DNA from: Flavobacterium fontis
Lineage (GTDB): Bacteria; Bacteroidota; Bacteroidia; Flavobacteriales; Flavobacteriaceae
Length of the DNA stretch: 64,000 nucleotides
Direction of reading: 5' to 3'
NCBI RefSeq assembly: GCF_900129405.1
Contig: NZ_FQVQ01000012.1
Location: forward strand, 45,912 to 109,911
The translations under genes and the position numbers were made by a program. The notes under the pieces are model-generated. The model saw nothing but the letters and a program-made list of their open reading frames with translations, was not told the origin of the DNA and did no database searches. Shown piece by piece: positions 26,893 through 35,793 of this stretch; within the stretch, counting starts at the first letter, position 1; the number at the start of each line of letters is the position of its first letter.

Positions 26893-27567
26893 TTACAAAC
26901 GGTTGTCGATATAGAAGGTATTGCCGAGGTTTCCTTTGGTGACCACTTTACCGATGATGGTGTATCCTACCGAAACGAGATAATCGTGCATTTCCGAAAC
27001 CAAGTCTTCTTTTAGGGGTAAATCAGATTCTACCACCAAAAACCGTGGACGAAATCGCTCCCAATCATTGGTTTTCAACACTTCCAAATCATAGCCTTCC
27101 ACATCTACATCAAAGAAATCCAACCGATCGCCTGGCTGCAAATGGCGTTCCAAAATAGTGGCCAAAGGAATGGTCGGAACGTCGAGTACTTGCTGAATTT
27201 GCGATTGCAATTCCCGTTTTTCGATAAACCCATAATCCAAGGTGTTCATCGAACTATCGGGAAGCATATAATATTTTAAATTGAGGTCTTGGGAACCTAA
27301 GGCACAATTTTCAAAAATATCGGTGGGACGAAACTTTTGGTACAAAGGACGCAGTTCGGGATTGGGATCGATGCAAATGCCTTTCCATCCGTGAATATAA
27401 AACAAATACGTATTGGAGGCTTTAACAGGATGCCAACAACCGATGTCGACATAAACGCCGGGCGTACGATGAATGATTAATTTCATCAATTGCATGTCCT
27501 CGCCTGCCTTAGAAAAGCTTATGTTATAACGGCGATAGATGAATTCTCGAATTTTGTTCGCTATCAT
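26893..27567 (-). CDS. FkbM-family methyltransferase
   Basis: This 224-residue methyltransferase from the ATG at 27567 overlaps the Wzt-type ATPase stop by ATGA. A TTG at 27579 is a weaker alternative. Motif I is VYVDIGCWHPVKASNTYLFY, the acidic motif is GICIDPNPELRPLYQ, and the FkbM mark is LDFFDVDVEGYDLEVLK. It may methylate a glycan terminus. In some ABC-exported glycans a terminal methyl group acts as the length-control signal read by the Wzt C-terminal domain, and its position directly behind wzt-wzm fits that idea, which is inference. Confidence 0.85.
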   Translation of the reverse strand: MIANKIREFIYRRYNISFSKAGEDMQLMKLIIHRTPGVYVDIGCWHPVKASNTYLFYIHGWKGICIDPNPELRPLYQKFRPTDIFENCALGSQDLNLKYYMLPDSSMNTLDYGFIEKRELQSQIQQVLDVPTIPLATILERHLQPGDRLDFFDVDVEGYDLEVLKTNDWERFRPRFLVVESDLPLKEDLVSEMHDYLVSVGYTIIGKVVTKGNLGNTFYIDNRL

Positions 27568-28841
27568 TTCAACGTCCAATTTTGATTTAACAAAAAGGCA
27601 CCGTGCTTGCGCGCAATGGGCATTTGACCGGTATGGTAAAAGTTGGAAGCCAACACGTCTACTTCAAACGCATCGGTAATTTCGTCACAAAACCCACCTT
27701 TGAAAGCCATCCAGGTTTTGGCCGTATATTTTCCTTCCGCCAAGGCCATAGCGGGCACAAGGCATTCTATAGATTGCACCTGACCCGAATCGGAGACTTG
27801 GGCGTGGGCATCGTACCGATTGGAAACGGTAAATACGGGATAATTGAGTTCGTTACGAAAGACCACATAAAATGCTAAAGACGAAGCTTCTTGTGCGGTA
27901 ATGGGTTTGTTCAAAAAAAACTGCATGCGCAGCGGGTCGCCAGAAGGGATTTGCGTATAATTGACCTCATCGCTATTGATCAAAAAGCGTTCGACGTATA
28001 AATCGCCATCCGATTTACGAATAAGCTTGCCACTACTTTGCGACAAATTAGACGCCAAATACTGTTGAATTCCTTCGTCGGTGGGCATCCGATCGGAGCA
28101 TTCGCCATTTTTCAAAATGATAACCGAATCCGTTAAGGCATGAATGGCGGTCATATCGTGACTGACAAACAAAACGGTGCGGCCTTCGCCTTTGGAAATG
28201 TCTTGCATTTTACCAATGGCTTTTTTTTGAAATTCGGCATCTCCGACAGCCAAAACTTCATCTACCACCAAAATTTCAGGTTCGAGATGCGCTGCTACGG
28301 CAAAAGCCAAGCGAACGGTCATACCGCTACTGTAGCGCTTTACGGGAGTATCGATATAACGTTCACAACCCGAGAAAGCAATAATTTCATCGATTTTACG
28401 GTCGATTTCTTTTTTGCGCATCCCCAAAATCGCGCCGTTTAAATAAATATTTTCGCGGCCCGTCAATTCGGGATGAAATCCGGTACCCACTTCGAGTAAA
28501 CTAGCGATTCGGCCTTTGATTCGAATTTCGCCTGTGGTAGGTGCGGTAACACGGGACAAGAGTTTGAGCAAGGTACTTTTTCCAGCGCCATTTTTACCTA
28601 TAATCCCCACGGCATTGCCTTCTTGTACATCAAAATTGATATCGCGCAAAGACCAAACGATATCTGAATCGGACTTTACCGTTCGATCATTTACCTCACC
28701 CACTTTCAAAAAGGGGTCGTCACGACGTAAAATTTTTGTCACCACAAATCGCTCCAGGTCACGGGAAATGGTACCAGTACCGATTTGTCCGATTTGATAA
28801 GCTTTGGAAAGCTGGTGAACTTCTATAACAGTGCGTGGCAT
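27564..28841 (-). CDS. wzt: Polysaccharide ABC exporter ATP-binding protein (Wzt type)
   Basis: This is a 425-residue ATPase. Walker A is VGIIGKNGAGKSTLL (about residue 80), the signature is KRYSSGMTVRL (about 165), Walker B is EILVVDEVLAVGD (about 190), and the switch histidine is in LFVSHDM. After residue about 260 comes a C-terminal beta-rich domain of the Wzt carbohydrate-binding kind (LRMQFFLNKPITAQEA, LAFYVVFRNELNYPVF). It forms an exporter with the adjacent Wzm-type permease, sharing one base with its stop. A second exporter at 60761-62803 has a distinct C-terminal domain, so the two may export different glycans. Confidence 0.93.
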   Translation of the reverse strand: MPRTVIEVHQLSKAYQIGQIGTGTISRDLERFVVTKILRRDDPFLKVGEVNDRTVKSDSDIVWSLRDINFDVQEGNAVGIIGKNGAGKSTLLKLLSRVTAPTTGEIRIKGRIASLLEVGTGFHPELTGRENIYLNGAILGMRKKEIDRKIDEIIAFSGCERYIDTPVKRYSSGMTVRLAFAVAAHLEPEILVVDEVLAVGDAEFQKKAIGKMQDISKGEGRTVLFVSHDMTAIHALTDSVIILKNGECSDRMPTDEGIQQYLASNLSQSSGKLIRKSDGDLYVERFLINSDEVNYTQIPSGDPLRMQFFLNKPITAQEASSLAFYVVFRNELNYPVFTVSNRYDAHAQVSDSGQVQSIECLVPAMALAEGKYTAKTWMAFKGGFCDEITDAFEVDVLASNFYHTGQMPIARKHGAFLLNQNWTLK

Positions 28842-29719
28842 CAGATGGTATCGACGAACGTGCGTTCGGTTTTGTTAAAAATCAAAATTCCCAAAAACAA
28901 CACGACAAAAGTGACGCCCGTGGTATACAATAAACTGTAGGTGGTAAATTCTCCTTTTCCTAAAAAGGCATAGCGAAACGCCTCGATGATGGTCGTCATC
29001 GGATTCCACGCAATCCACTTTTTATATTCGGGTTGGATATAACTCAACGGATAAATCACCGAAGTAGCATACATCATAAGTTGCACCCCAAACGTCACCA
29101 AAAAAGTAAGATCCTTGTATTTGGTGGTAATTGCGGTGATAATTAGCCCTAATCCGAGTCCCAAAAGCGCCATCAATACCACCAAAAAAGGAAATAGAAA
29201 GATACCTTCCGTGAGTTGAAACGAAGTGTTGGGCATGGGATATAACGAAAAATAACCCATCATGGCAATGAGCAATAATAATTGCACTCCAAACCGTACC
29301 AGATTACTCACAACGATACTCAAGGGCATAATCAACCGCGGGAAGTAGACTTTGCCAAAAATATTGGTATTGTCTTTAAACACGGTACTGGTTTTGGTCA
29401 AGCAATCGGCAAAATAATTCCAAGCTGTGATCCCGCACAAGTAAAAGAGCTGATGCGGTAACCCGTCGGCACTGATTCCCGCCAGATTCCCAAATACGAA
29501 AGTAAAAACAAGGGTCGTAAAAAGAGGTTGGATAAAAAACCACAACGGCCCCAAGATGGTTTGTTTGTAAAAACTTACGAAATCGCGTTTTACAAACATG
29601 AAAAGCAAATCACGGTACCGCCATAAATCCTTGAGGTGGAGCGCAAAGATGCCTTGTTTCCCTTTGATGATGAGATCCCAGGCTTCGTTATCGTTATGTG
29701 GACGTGTATTTTGACTCAC
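28841..29719 (-). CDS. wzm: Polysaccharide ABC exporter permease (Wzm type)
   Basis: This 292-residue ABC-2 permease has six predicted membrane segments. Typical segments are DLLFMFVKRDFVSFYKQTIL, GPLWFFIQPLFTTLVFTFVF, and ATSVIYPLSYIQPEYKKWI followed by NPMTTIIEAFRYAFLG. Translation starts at GTG (29719), as no ATG is available near the N-terminus. A perfect -7 element lies 22 bases upstream, so this gene probably heads a transcript covering the exporter, FkbM and nonulosonate genes. It is divergent from the plus-strand PHP phosphatase gene. Confidence 0.92.
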   Translation of the reverse strand: MSQNTRPHNDNEAWDLIIKGKQGIFALHLKDLWRYRDLLFMFVKRDFVSFYKQTILGPLWFFIQPLFTTLVFTFVFGNLAGISADGLPHQLFYLCGITAWNYFADCLTKTSTVFKDNTNIFGKVYFPRLIMPLSIVVSNLVRFGVQLLLLIAMMGYFSLYPMPNTSFQLTEGIFLFPFLVVLMALLGLGLGLIITAITTKYKDLTFLVTFGVQLMMYATSVIYPLSYIQPEYKKWIAWNPMTTIIEAFRYAFLGKGEFTTYSLLYTTGVTFVVLFLGILIFNKTERTFVDTI

Positions 29720-29741
29720 AAGGGTTGGGTTATTTGTCGGG

Positions 29742-29749
29742 CAAATATA
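29742..29749 (-). promoter_or_regulatory. Candidate promoter -7 element (TATATTTG) for the wzm-wzt operon
   Basis: The minus strand reads TATATTTG followed by CCC, a full TAnnTTTG match, ending 22 bases before the GTG start of the permease gene. It lies in the 83-base divergent region between wzm and the plus-strand phosphatase. The -33 TTG is not at the expected distance. Confidence 0.5.
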
Positions 29750-29802
29750 AAACTAAATCACGAATTAGTTACCTTTACCCCGCTTTTAAAACGGATAATT
29801 TC

Positions 29803-30537
29803 ATGTGGTTCTTTACGAAACAAAAACCTATACTAAGCCGCTTAATTCCTGAAGGTTATGTCGACATCCATTCGCATTTACTTCCCGGAATTGACGACGG
29901 GTGTGCTTCGTGGGAAGAGACGCAAATGCGATGTGCCGAATTGAAAGCACTGGGAATTCATCATTTTACGGCCACCCCCCATATCATGGCAGGAGTTTGG
30001 CATAATAATCGCGCTACCATCGAACCCTTAGCGCAGTCGTTTTCAGACCATATCGCATTGGAATCGAGTTCGTTACATTGGGCAGCCGAGTACATGCTTG
30101 ATGCCGAATTTACCCAAAAATTACAGGAAGGTCCTCTTTGTACCCTGAAAGAAAATTTGGTATTGGTGGAAATGTCCTACCAACAACCCCCACTGGCGTT
30201 ATACGATTGGCTGTTTGAACTTCAAGTCGAAGGCTATCGTCCGGTTTTAGCACATCCCGAACGCTATAATTTTTATCATGGAAAAATGGAGGAGTACCGA
30301 CGTCTTAAAAAAGCAGGATGTTTGTTTCAATTGAATCTTCCCGCACTTACGGGATATTACGGCTGGCCTGTGCTCAAAACGGCAGCATTGTTATTGAACG
30401 AAGGACTTTACGACTACTCAGGAACTGATGTACACCATGAAAAGCATGTGCAAGCCTTAAGCCAACCTTTGGCCGTAAAAAACGAAAAAGCAGTCGTGGA
30501 ATTACTCCAAAAAAACGTGGATTTTTATACGAAATAA
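29803..30537 (+). CDS. PHP-type protein-tyrosine phosphatase (CpsB/YwqE family)
   Basis: This is a 244-residue metal-dependent phosphatase and the only plus-strand gene here. It starts MWFFTKQKPILSRLIPEG (an upstream ATG at 29698 would run into the divergent wzm gene). The metal-binding motifs are DIHSHLLPGIDDG (about residue 25), HFTATPHIM, VLVEMSYQQPP, RPVLAHPERYNFY and YSGTDVHHE. Family members dephosphorylate tyrosine-rich BY-kinases. It is convergent with the Wzc-type kinase, whose tyrosine-glycine tail is a natural substrate, with only seven bases between the stops. It is the likely counter-enzyme of the kinase. Confidence 0.9.
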   Translation: MWFFTKQKPILSRLIPEGYVDIHSHLLPGIDDGCASWEETQMRCAELKALGIHHFTATPHIMAGVWHNNRATIEPLAQSFSDHIALESSSLHWAAEYMLDAEFTQKLQEGPLCTLKENLVLVEMSYQQPPLALYDWLFELQVEGYRPVLAHPERYNFYHGKMEEYRRLKKAGCLFQLNLPALTGYYGWPVLKTAALLLNEGLYDYSGTDVHHEKHVQALSQPLAVKNEKAVVELLQKNVDFYTK

Positions 30538-30544
30538 GCTAAAA

Positions 30545-32950
30545 TTACTTCTTAAAAAAACGAAGAATCCTATCGGTAAGGGTGAGTTTCTTTTCTTCTA
30601 CCCCATAGCCATAACCGTAACCATAACCGTAGCCGTAACCATAGCCGTAACCGTAGCCATAACCATAGCCGTAGGAACGTTGAATATCGGTATCATTCAA
30701 CACTAGAGCCATATTGGGCAATTTGCGGTCTTTGTATATAGTTTCCACAAAACGCAACATGCGTTTGTCTAAGTAATTGGCACGCATTACATAGATAAAG
30801 GCATCGGCATTGTGTGAAATCAAGAAGGTATCGGTAACCACACTCACTGGAGCGGTATCGACAATGATATAATCAAACTCCGTTTTCAACTCATCAAAAA
30901 GGCGATTGATTTTGTCATTCATCAAAAGCTCCACAGGATTGGGCGGAATAACCCCAGAAGGAAGGGCATAGAAATTTTCGTAGCCTTTGACTTTGATAAT
31001 ATAATCGTGAATGGATTCACCCGTTTTGGACAAGAAATTGGTAAGTCCTTTAGCGGGAAGATTGATATACACATCCAATTTTGGATTTCGAATATCCAAT
31101 CCAATCACCAATACTTTTTTCCCAGAGAGGGCAATGGTTGTAGCCAAGTTTATCGCTATAAACGTCTTCCCTTCTTTGGGTATCGAGGAAGTCACAAAAA
31201 TCGTTTTACAACGTCCAGGCTGCACTTCGGAGAGCACAAACTCCAAATTGGTCCGAATCATTCGAACTGCTTCTGCCGAACTAGAGCGGCTGTTGGAGTC
31301 GATAAGTTCTTCACTATTATCCGAACGTGGTATATCGCCCAAGTAGGGCACAGATACTTTTCCTTCCACGTCCATACGGCTTTTGATTTTGGTGTCTAAA
31401 GCAAAAAGTAAGGTCAAAAATCCGATGGGCAGTGCCAAACCTAATACAAAAGCGATGAAATAAACTAAGGAAGATTTGATAGAAATCGGCCCAGTTAGAT
31501 AGGCGGCATCAATAATTTTGGCTTTGGGAGAGGTAACCGCTAAAGAGATTTCAGTTTCCTCACGTTTTTGGAGTAAATATAAATAGAGTGTTTCCTTAAT
31601 TTTTTGCTGACGGGCTATTTCATTGTAAAAACGCTCATTAGTGGGAACATTGTATACCTTTCCTTCGTAAAGCGCGCGTTGATTTAATAAATCGTTCTTT
31701 TTTATGCGTAAATCGCGTTGGTGGCTGATAATACTACTGATTACACTTTGCTTAATATCCTCTAATTCGCGCTCAATTTGCTTAACACGTGGGTTATTTT
31801 CAGTCCCACTGATCAAAAACGTTTTACGGTTGAGCTCCGATTCATTGTACTTGGTAATAAACGAAACAATCGAGGGGGAAGCAGTCACCACATTGGTTGG
31901 AATTAACATCCCCTTTTTAATTTTTCGAACTTCTTCCAGCAAGAAGTCACTGACTTTTAGTTCCGTTTCAATCGCTAATACAGATTTATTATATTCTGTT
32001 TTTGAGGTTAAACTCAATCCGGCATCAGCTTCTAAGGTAGTTAGTCCCCGTTGTTTTTTAAAGACCTCTGCATCGCCCTCAACGCCCCCCAATTCTTTAG
32101 TAATGATTTCTAATCGTCTATTGATGAATTCTTTTGTAAATTCGGCCACTTGATTTCGGTCACGAACGGCATCTTCATTGTATTGCTCAATGAGTCCATT
32201 GAGATAGTCCAACCCACGCTCTTGGGTTAGATCGGTGAAACTCAAATTTACGATATTCGTTTTCTCCTGACTCATGACACCAAGACTAGCGCGTAATGCA
32301 TTGGCTTTGGCCTCTACCGAACTTTTAACAATAAGAATATCAGACATCGGCTTGTTGACAGGAAACGATTTAATTTGAATGAAAAAAGTGCCAATTGGAG
32401 AAGGAATCAACTGTCCGAAGCGGTACCGTTGGGACTGGGATAAGTCGGGTTGCGATAGTTCAAAAGTCTTGGAATCCAAAACGCGAACACGCCACGATTG
32501 TGAACGAGCATCATAGGATTCATTCTTCTTGACAAAAACCATTTTAATGGGGGAATCCCGGTACAATTCTTTAGCGACCACCCGGCCTTCGCTGAAATAA
32601 CTGATATCCAGATCAAGTTTTTTGACAACATTTTGAGAAATTCCACGCGACTTTAAAATTGCAATCTCATTTTCAATATTGTTTTTACCCGCAAAAATGT
32701 TTAAATCGCTAAACGCTGAAAATTCGCTAGTTCCCCCTTTCTTCTCATCCTTTATCAAAATGGCAGCATTAACACCATAGTAAACCTCTTTATACCTCAA
32801 AAAAAGATATGCCAAAGCAGAACATATAATCACCGATAATACAAACCATTTCCAATAAATGAGGTAACGAAAGAGTAAGTCTTTGATATTAAAATCGTCT
32901 GATTTAGTGTCGCTTGGAGTTGTCGTATTTTGTAAAAGGGGTTGTTGCAT
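30545..32950 (-). CDS. wzc: Wzc-type polysaccharide co-polymerase and BY-kinase
   Basis: This is an 801-residue inner-membrane protein. It has an N-terminal membrane segment (about residues 36-56: WFVLSVIICSALAYLFLRY), a Wzz domain, a long periplasmic coiled-coil part, and a second membrane segment near residue 500 (FIAFVLGLALPIGFLTLLFA). The cytoplasmic kinase has Walker A TSSIPKEGKTF (about 590), Walker A' GLDIRNPKLD and Walker B IIVDTAPV (about 700). The C-terminal tail holds twelve consecutive Tyr-Gly pairs, then VEEKK. The kinase controls chain length and export with Wza. Its tail is far more regular than usual. It is convergent with the phosphatase gene. Confidence 0.94.
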   Translation of the reverse strand: MQQPLLQNTTTPSDTKSDDFNIKDLLFRYLIYWKWFVLSVIICSALAYLFLRYKEVYYGVNAAILIKDEKKGGTSEFSAFSDLNIFAGKNNIENEIAILKSRGISQNVVKKLDLDISYFSEGRVVAKELYRDSPIKMVFVKKNESYDARSQSWRVRVLDSKTFELSQPDLSQSQRYRFGQLIPSPIGTFFIQIKSFPVNKPMSDILIVKSSVEAKANALRASLGVMSQEKTNIVNLSFTDLTQERGLDYLNGLIEQYNEDAVRDRNQVAEFTKEFINRRLEIITKELGGVEGDAEVFKKQRGLTTLEADAGLSLTSKTEYNKSVLAIETELKVSDFLLEEVRKIKKGMLIPTNVVTASPSIVSFITKYNESELNRKTFLISGTENNPRVKQIERELEDIKQSVISSIISHQRDLRIKKNDLLNQRALYEGKVYNVPTNERFYNEIARQQKIKETLYLYLLQKREETEISLAVTSPKAKIIDAAYLTGPISIKSSLVYFIAFVLGLALPIGFLTLLFALDTKIKSRMDVEGKVSVPYLGDIPRSDNSEELIDSNSRSSSAEAVRMIRTNLEFVLSEVQPGRCKTIFVTSSIPKEGKTFIAINLATTIALSGKKVLVIGLDIRNPKLDVYINLPAKGLTNFLSKTGESIHDYIIKVKGYENFYALPSGVIPPNPVELLMNDKINRLFDELKTEFDYIIVDTAPVSVVTDTFLISHNADAFIYVMRANYLDKRMLRFVETIYKDRKLPNMALVLNDTDIQRSYGYGYGYGYGYGYGYGYGYGYGYGVEEKKLTLTDRILRFFKK
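30602..30673 (-). repeat. Imperfect hexanucleotide repeat coding (Tyr-Gly)12
   Basis: Twelve tandem six-base units encode Tyr-Gly pairs in the tail of the Wzc-type kinase. The DNA units vary at the wobble positions (TAT/TAC, GGC/GGT/GGG), so the array is conserved at the protein level more than at the DNA level. Changes by whole units would stay in frame and would alter the number of phosphorylatable tyrosines. Confidence 0.95.
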
Positions 32951-32957
32951 AGTTTAA

Positions 32958-33719
32958 TTATCGGGTAAGTAACAAAATCATCGTAGTTAAAAAACTAATG
33001 GAGGAAACAATGATAGGTAAATTCGGCAAGGCTGTGGCGTCAATTTTGGCCTTCCGCTCTCGCACATAAACCACATCGTTTTGATCCATATAGAAAAAAG
33101 GAGAGTTCACCAAGTCTGCTTTGGTCAAATCAATGGTATTAAATGATTTTACCCCTTGATAGTCACGAATGATTAGCACCTCTTGACGGCGTCCAAAAGG
33201 AGATACATCCCCGGATTCGGCCAAGACATCTAATATCGTCACTCGATTGGTATTAAATGATTTCACTCCAGGATTTAGGACGGCTCCCAAAACGGTAACT
33301 TTAAAGTTGAGAATACGAATGTTGATGATGGGATCGACCAAATAGGCTTTCAACTTATCGGTCAACATTAACCGCAATTGCTCAATTGTATACCCCGCTA
33401 CGGATAATTTACCTAATGTAGGAAAATCGATGGTCCCTTCACTATCTACCAAATACCCAGCATTGGGATTGTTCATGATATTTCCTCCGCCTACATTACC
33501 ATTTCCTCCCATACTTAAATTGAAAGGTTCAGAAAGTTCGCGCTGATAGGTCATCACCACGATGGAAATCCGATCATCTTTTTGAATGATAGGCTCATAG
33601 TTTGCTGCTGCATTACCCATATTGTAATCGCCTTGCAGATAATAATACTTTTTCTTGGAGACACAAGACACTTGAGTAAGGGCCAAAAGCAACAAAAAAA
33701 GTAAGGAAATTTTCTTCAT
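32958..33719 (-). CDS. wza: Wza-type polysaccharide export lipoprotein
   Basis: This is a 253-residue outer-membrane export protein. It starts at the ATG at 33719 (MKKISLLFLLLLALTQVSC), a lipoprotein signal with the cysteine at residue 19. A longer start at 33740 would overlap the promoter. The Poly_export domain is seen in DDRISIVVMTYQRELSEPFN and GYLVDSEGTIDFPTLGKLSV, with SLBB-type parts VTVLGAVLNPGVKSF and ILDVLAESGDVSPFGRR. A C-terminal hydrophobic stretch (LPIIVSSISFLTTMILLL) is typical of the short Bacteroidetes form. It lies upstream of wzc in one transcript. Confidence 0.92.
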   Translation of the reverse strand: MKKISLLFLLLLALTQVSCVSKKKYYYLQGDYNMGNAAANYEPIIQKDDRISIVVMTYQRELSEPFNLSMGGNGNVGGGNIMNNPNAGYLVDSEGTIDFPTLGKLSVAGYTIEQLRLMLTDKLKAYLVDPIINIRILNFKVTVLGAVLNPGVKSFNTNRVTILDVLAESGDVSPFGRRQEVLIIRDYQGVKSFNTIDLTKADLVNSPFFYMDQNDVVYVRERKAKIDATALPNLPIIVSSISFLTTMILLLTR

Positions 33720-33737
33720 AGTATTCGTAATGAGTTG

Positions 33738-33745
33738 CAAATATA
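33738..33745 (-). promoter_or_regulatory. Candidate promoter -7 element (TATATTTG) for wza-wzc
   Basis: The minus strand reads TATATTTG, a full TAnnTTTG match, ending 18 bases before the ATG at 33719 in the 46-base gap after the PglF-like gene. No TTG lies at the consensus distance. The short leader fits other Bacteroidetes promoters. Confidence 0.5.
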
Positions 33746-33765
33746 GTGTTTATTCCCAAAGCTAC

Positions 33766-35742
33766 TTAGTGAGAGGTACTATCCAATTTTTCGTAAACCG
33801 AATTTAAGCTTTTAAAATCTGGTACCAACGCTTTCATTTGAGAAACGGTAGCTTCATAGGCTCCTGTTCGGGCAGTGGTAATTAAAACATCCACTTGGTG
33901 ACTTACTTCTTCAAAATCGGCGCTATTCTCCACAGCAATCATAATTTTTTCATGGTGGGTAGGTAAATTTTTGGCCGAATCATTCAGTAACTCTTCATAC
34001 AATTTCTCTCCAGGACGAAGGCCTACGATCTTGATGGCAATATCTTTTTCGGGCACAAATCCTGCCAAACGAATCATTTTTCGGGCCAAATCAATAATCT
34101 TGACCGGTTTGCCCATATCAAAGATGAAAATCTCCCCTCCTTTCCCCATGGAACCCGCCTCCAAGACCAACTGACACGCTTCGGGTATGGTCATAAAATA
34201 GCGAATAATTTCCGGATGGGTTATGGTAATAGGACCTCCCTCTTGGATTTGTTTTGTAAAAAGAGGTACTACCGAGCCGTTGGATCCCAATACATTTCCA
34301 AAGCGAGTGGTAATAAATCGGGTAAATCGTGTACTGTTTTGCCGTTGGTGTTTAAAATGCTTGGCTTGAACATACATTTCGGCTATGCGCTTACTGGCTC
34401 CCATTACACTACTGGGATTTACCGCTTTGTCGGTTGAAACCATCACAAAACGATCCACATGATACTGGTTGGATAAATCGGCTACATTTCGCGTGCCCAA
34501 CACATTGGTAAAGACCGCTTGGGCGGGATTGATTTCCATTAAGGGCACATGTTTATAGGCAGCTGCGTGATACACCACATCGGGGAGATACGATTTGAAA
34601 ACCGTTTCCATAAAGGCATAATCCCGCACATCACCCACTACATCAATCAATTCAACATCCGAATCTCTTCCCGATATTTCCAAGGAAAGGGAATGCAACG
34701 GAGTCTCGGCTTGATCCAACAAAATAATGCGTTTGGGCTGGAATAAAAGGACTTGACGAACGATCTCGCTTCCAATTGAACCGGCAGCGCCCGTTACCAA
34801 TATCGTTTTTTCCTGCAAATATTCCGAAATCAGTTGGGTATCCAACGTAATTGGCTTACGCTCCAATAAATCGTGAATTTCAAAATTCTTAATCTTCTTT
34901 GAAATTTCTTTTTGATCGTCCCAATCCGCAACAACGGGCAACGTATACACTTTAAATCCGTACTCAATACATTCGTCCACAATAATCGAACGCTCCTCTT
35001 TGGTCAGCGATCGATCGGCAATGATCAACGCTTCTACCCCTTTGGAACGGAGCAATACAGGAACACTTTTACGGATTTGAAAAATAGGAAGATTTAAAAT
35101 TCGTTTTGTAAAATTTTGATTGTCTTTGTCGATAAATCCATACAACTTAAAGCGACCCGGGCGTTCCGAAAGTAAGGCATTAGCTACAGCAATAGCATTG
35201 GCATCCGACCCGTAAATGATAGCAGAGATGCGATGCTCATCGTTTGTAGACGTAAACATTCGATCAAAAATTTGCTTCACGACCAAACGGTAAAAAAACA
35301 AAAAACTAAAGGATAACACCGCGTTGATAAAGGCGCCGGTCGTTAGATACACTTTGGCGTTAGAGAATACAATCACAATAAAATTGAAAACCAAAATCGC
35401 AATAAAGGTTGACAACTGTGAAAAGAATAATTTTAACGCATCAATTAACGAAGAATGGCGAATAATCCCTGAATAGGTGCGGTATAACCAAAAGAAAAAT
35501 ACATTGATCAGTACATAAAATACGAAGGCAAAGGAAAGGGAATTGTCGGGAACATACGACAAACGAAGCCCTTTGAATAAAAAATAGGTAATGATACTGG
35601 AGAGTGAAACAATACACACATCCAACAATAAAATGAGCCAACGTGGCAAATACCCTAGGTTCCGAAAAGAAAACGACGTATTAATATCCGTAAACGTTCT
35701 TCGAAATAGGGCAAAATAATTATGTCTATCCTTATCCTCCAA
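33766..35742 (-). CDS. Membrane UDP-GlcNAc 4,6-dehydratase (PglF/WbpM/CapD family)
   Basis: This 658-residue enzyme has four N-terminal membrane segments (WLILLLDVCIVSLSSIITYF and following), a first Rossmann domain (AIIYGSDANAIAVANALL), and a C-terminal dehydratase domain. Its cofactor motif is LVTGAAGSIGSEIVRQVL (about residue 317). The catalytic region is FVMVSTDKAVNPSSVMGASK, where methionine replaces the usual tyrosine, as is normal in this family. The enzyme makes UDP-4-keto-6-deoxy-HexNAc, the first step to UDP-diacetylbacillosamine. The only available start is a TTG at 35742, because no early in-frame ATG exists. The PglE-, PglD- and PglC-like genes lie just upstream. Confidence 0.9.
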   Translation of the reverse strand: MEDKDRHNYFALFRRTFTDINTSFSFRNLGYLPRWLILLLDVCIVSLSSIITYFLFKGLRLSYVPDNSLSFAFVFYVLINVFFFWLYRTYSGIIRHSSLIDALKLFFSQLSTFIAILVFNFIVIVFSNAKVYLTTGAFINAVLSFSFLFFYRLVVKQIFDRMFTSTNDEHRISAIIYGSDANAIAVANALLSERPGRFKLYGFIDKDNQNFTKRILNLPIFQIRKSVPVLLRSKGVEALIIADRSLTKEERSIIVDECIEYGFKVYTLPVVADWDDQKEISKKIKNFEIHDLLERKPITLDTQLISEYLQEKTILVTGAAGSIGSEIVRQVLLFQPKRIILLDQAETPLHSLSLEISGRDSDVELIDVVGDVRDYAFMETVFKSYLPDVVYHAAAYKHVPLMEINPAQAVFTNVLGTRNVADLSNQYHVDRFVMVSTDKAVNPSSVMGASKRIAEMYVQAKHFKHQRQNSTRFTRFITTRFGNVLGSNGSVVPLFTKQIQEGGPITITHPEIIRYFMTIPEACQLVLEAGSMGKGGEIFIFDMGKPVKIIDLARKMIRLAGFVPEKDIAIKIVGLRPGEKLYEELLNDSAKNLPTHHEKIMIAVENSADFEEVSHQVDVLITTARTGAYEATVSQMKALVPDFKSLNSVYEKLDSTSH

Positions 35743-35793
35743 TTCAACCTAATTATTGAGGTAAAGTTAGGGAAATTTAATTCTTAAAAAAAA

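Noticed and set aside
29698..29802. N-terminal extension of the phosphatase from an ATG at 29698
   Set aside because: It would overlap the divergent wzm start and promoter and adds 35 residues unlike the family. The ATG at 29803 gives the usual start.
30602..30673. Non-coding microsatellite
   Set aside because: It is in frame within the Wzc-type kinase and encodes a plausible tyrosine tail, so it is treated as coding.
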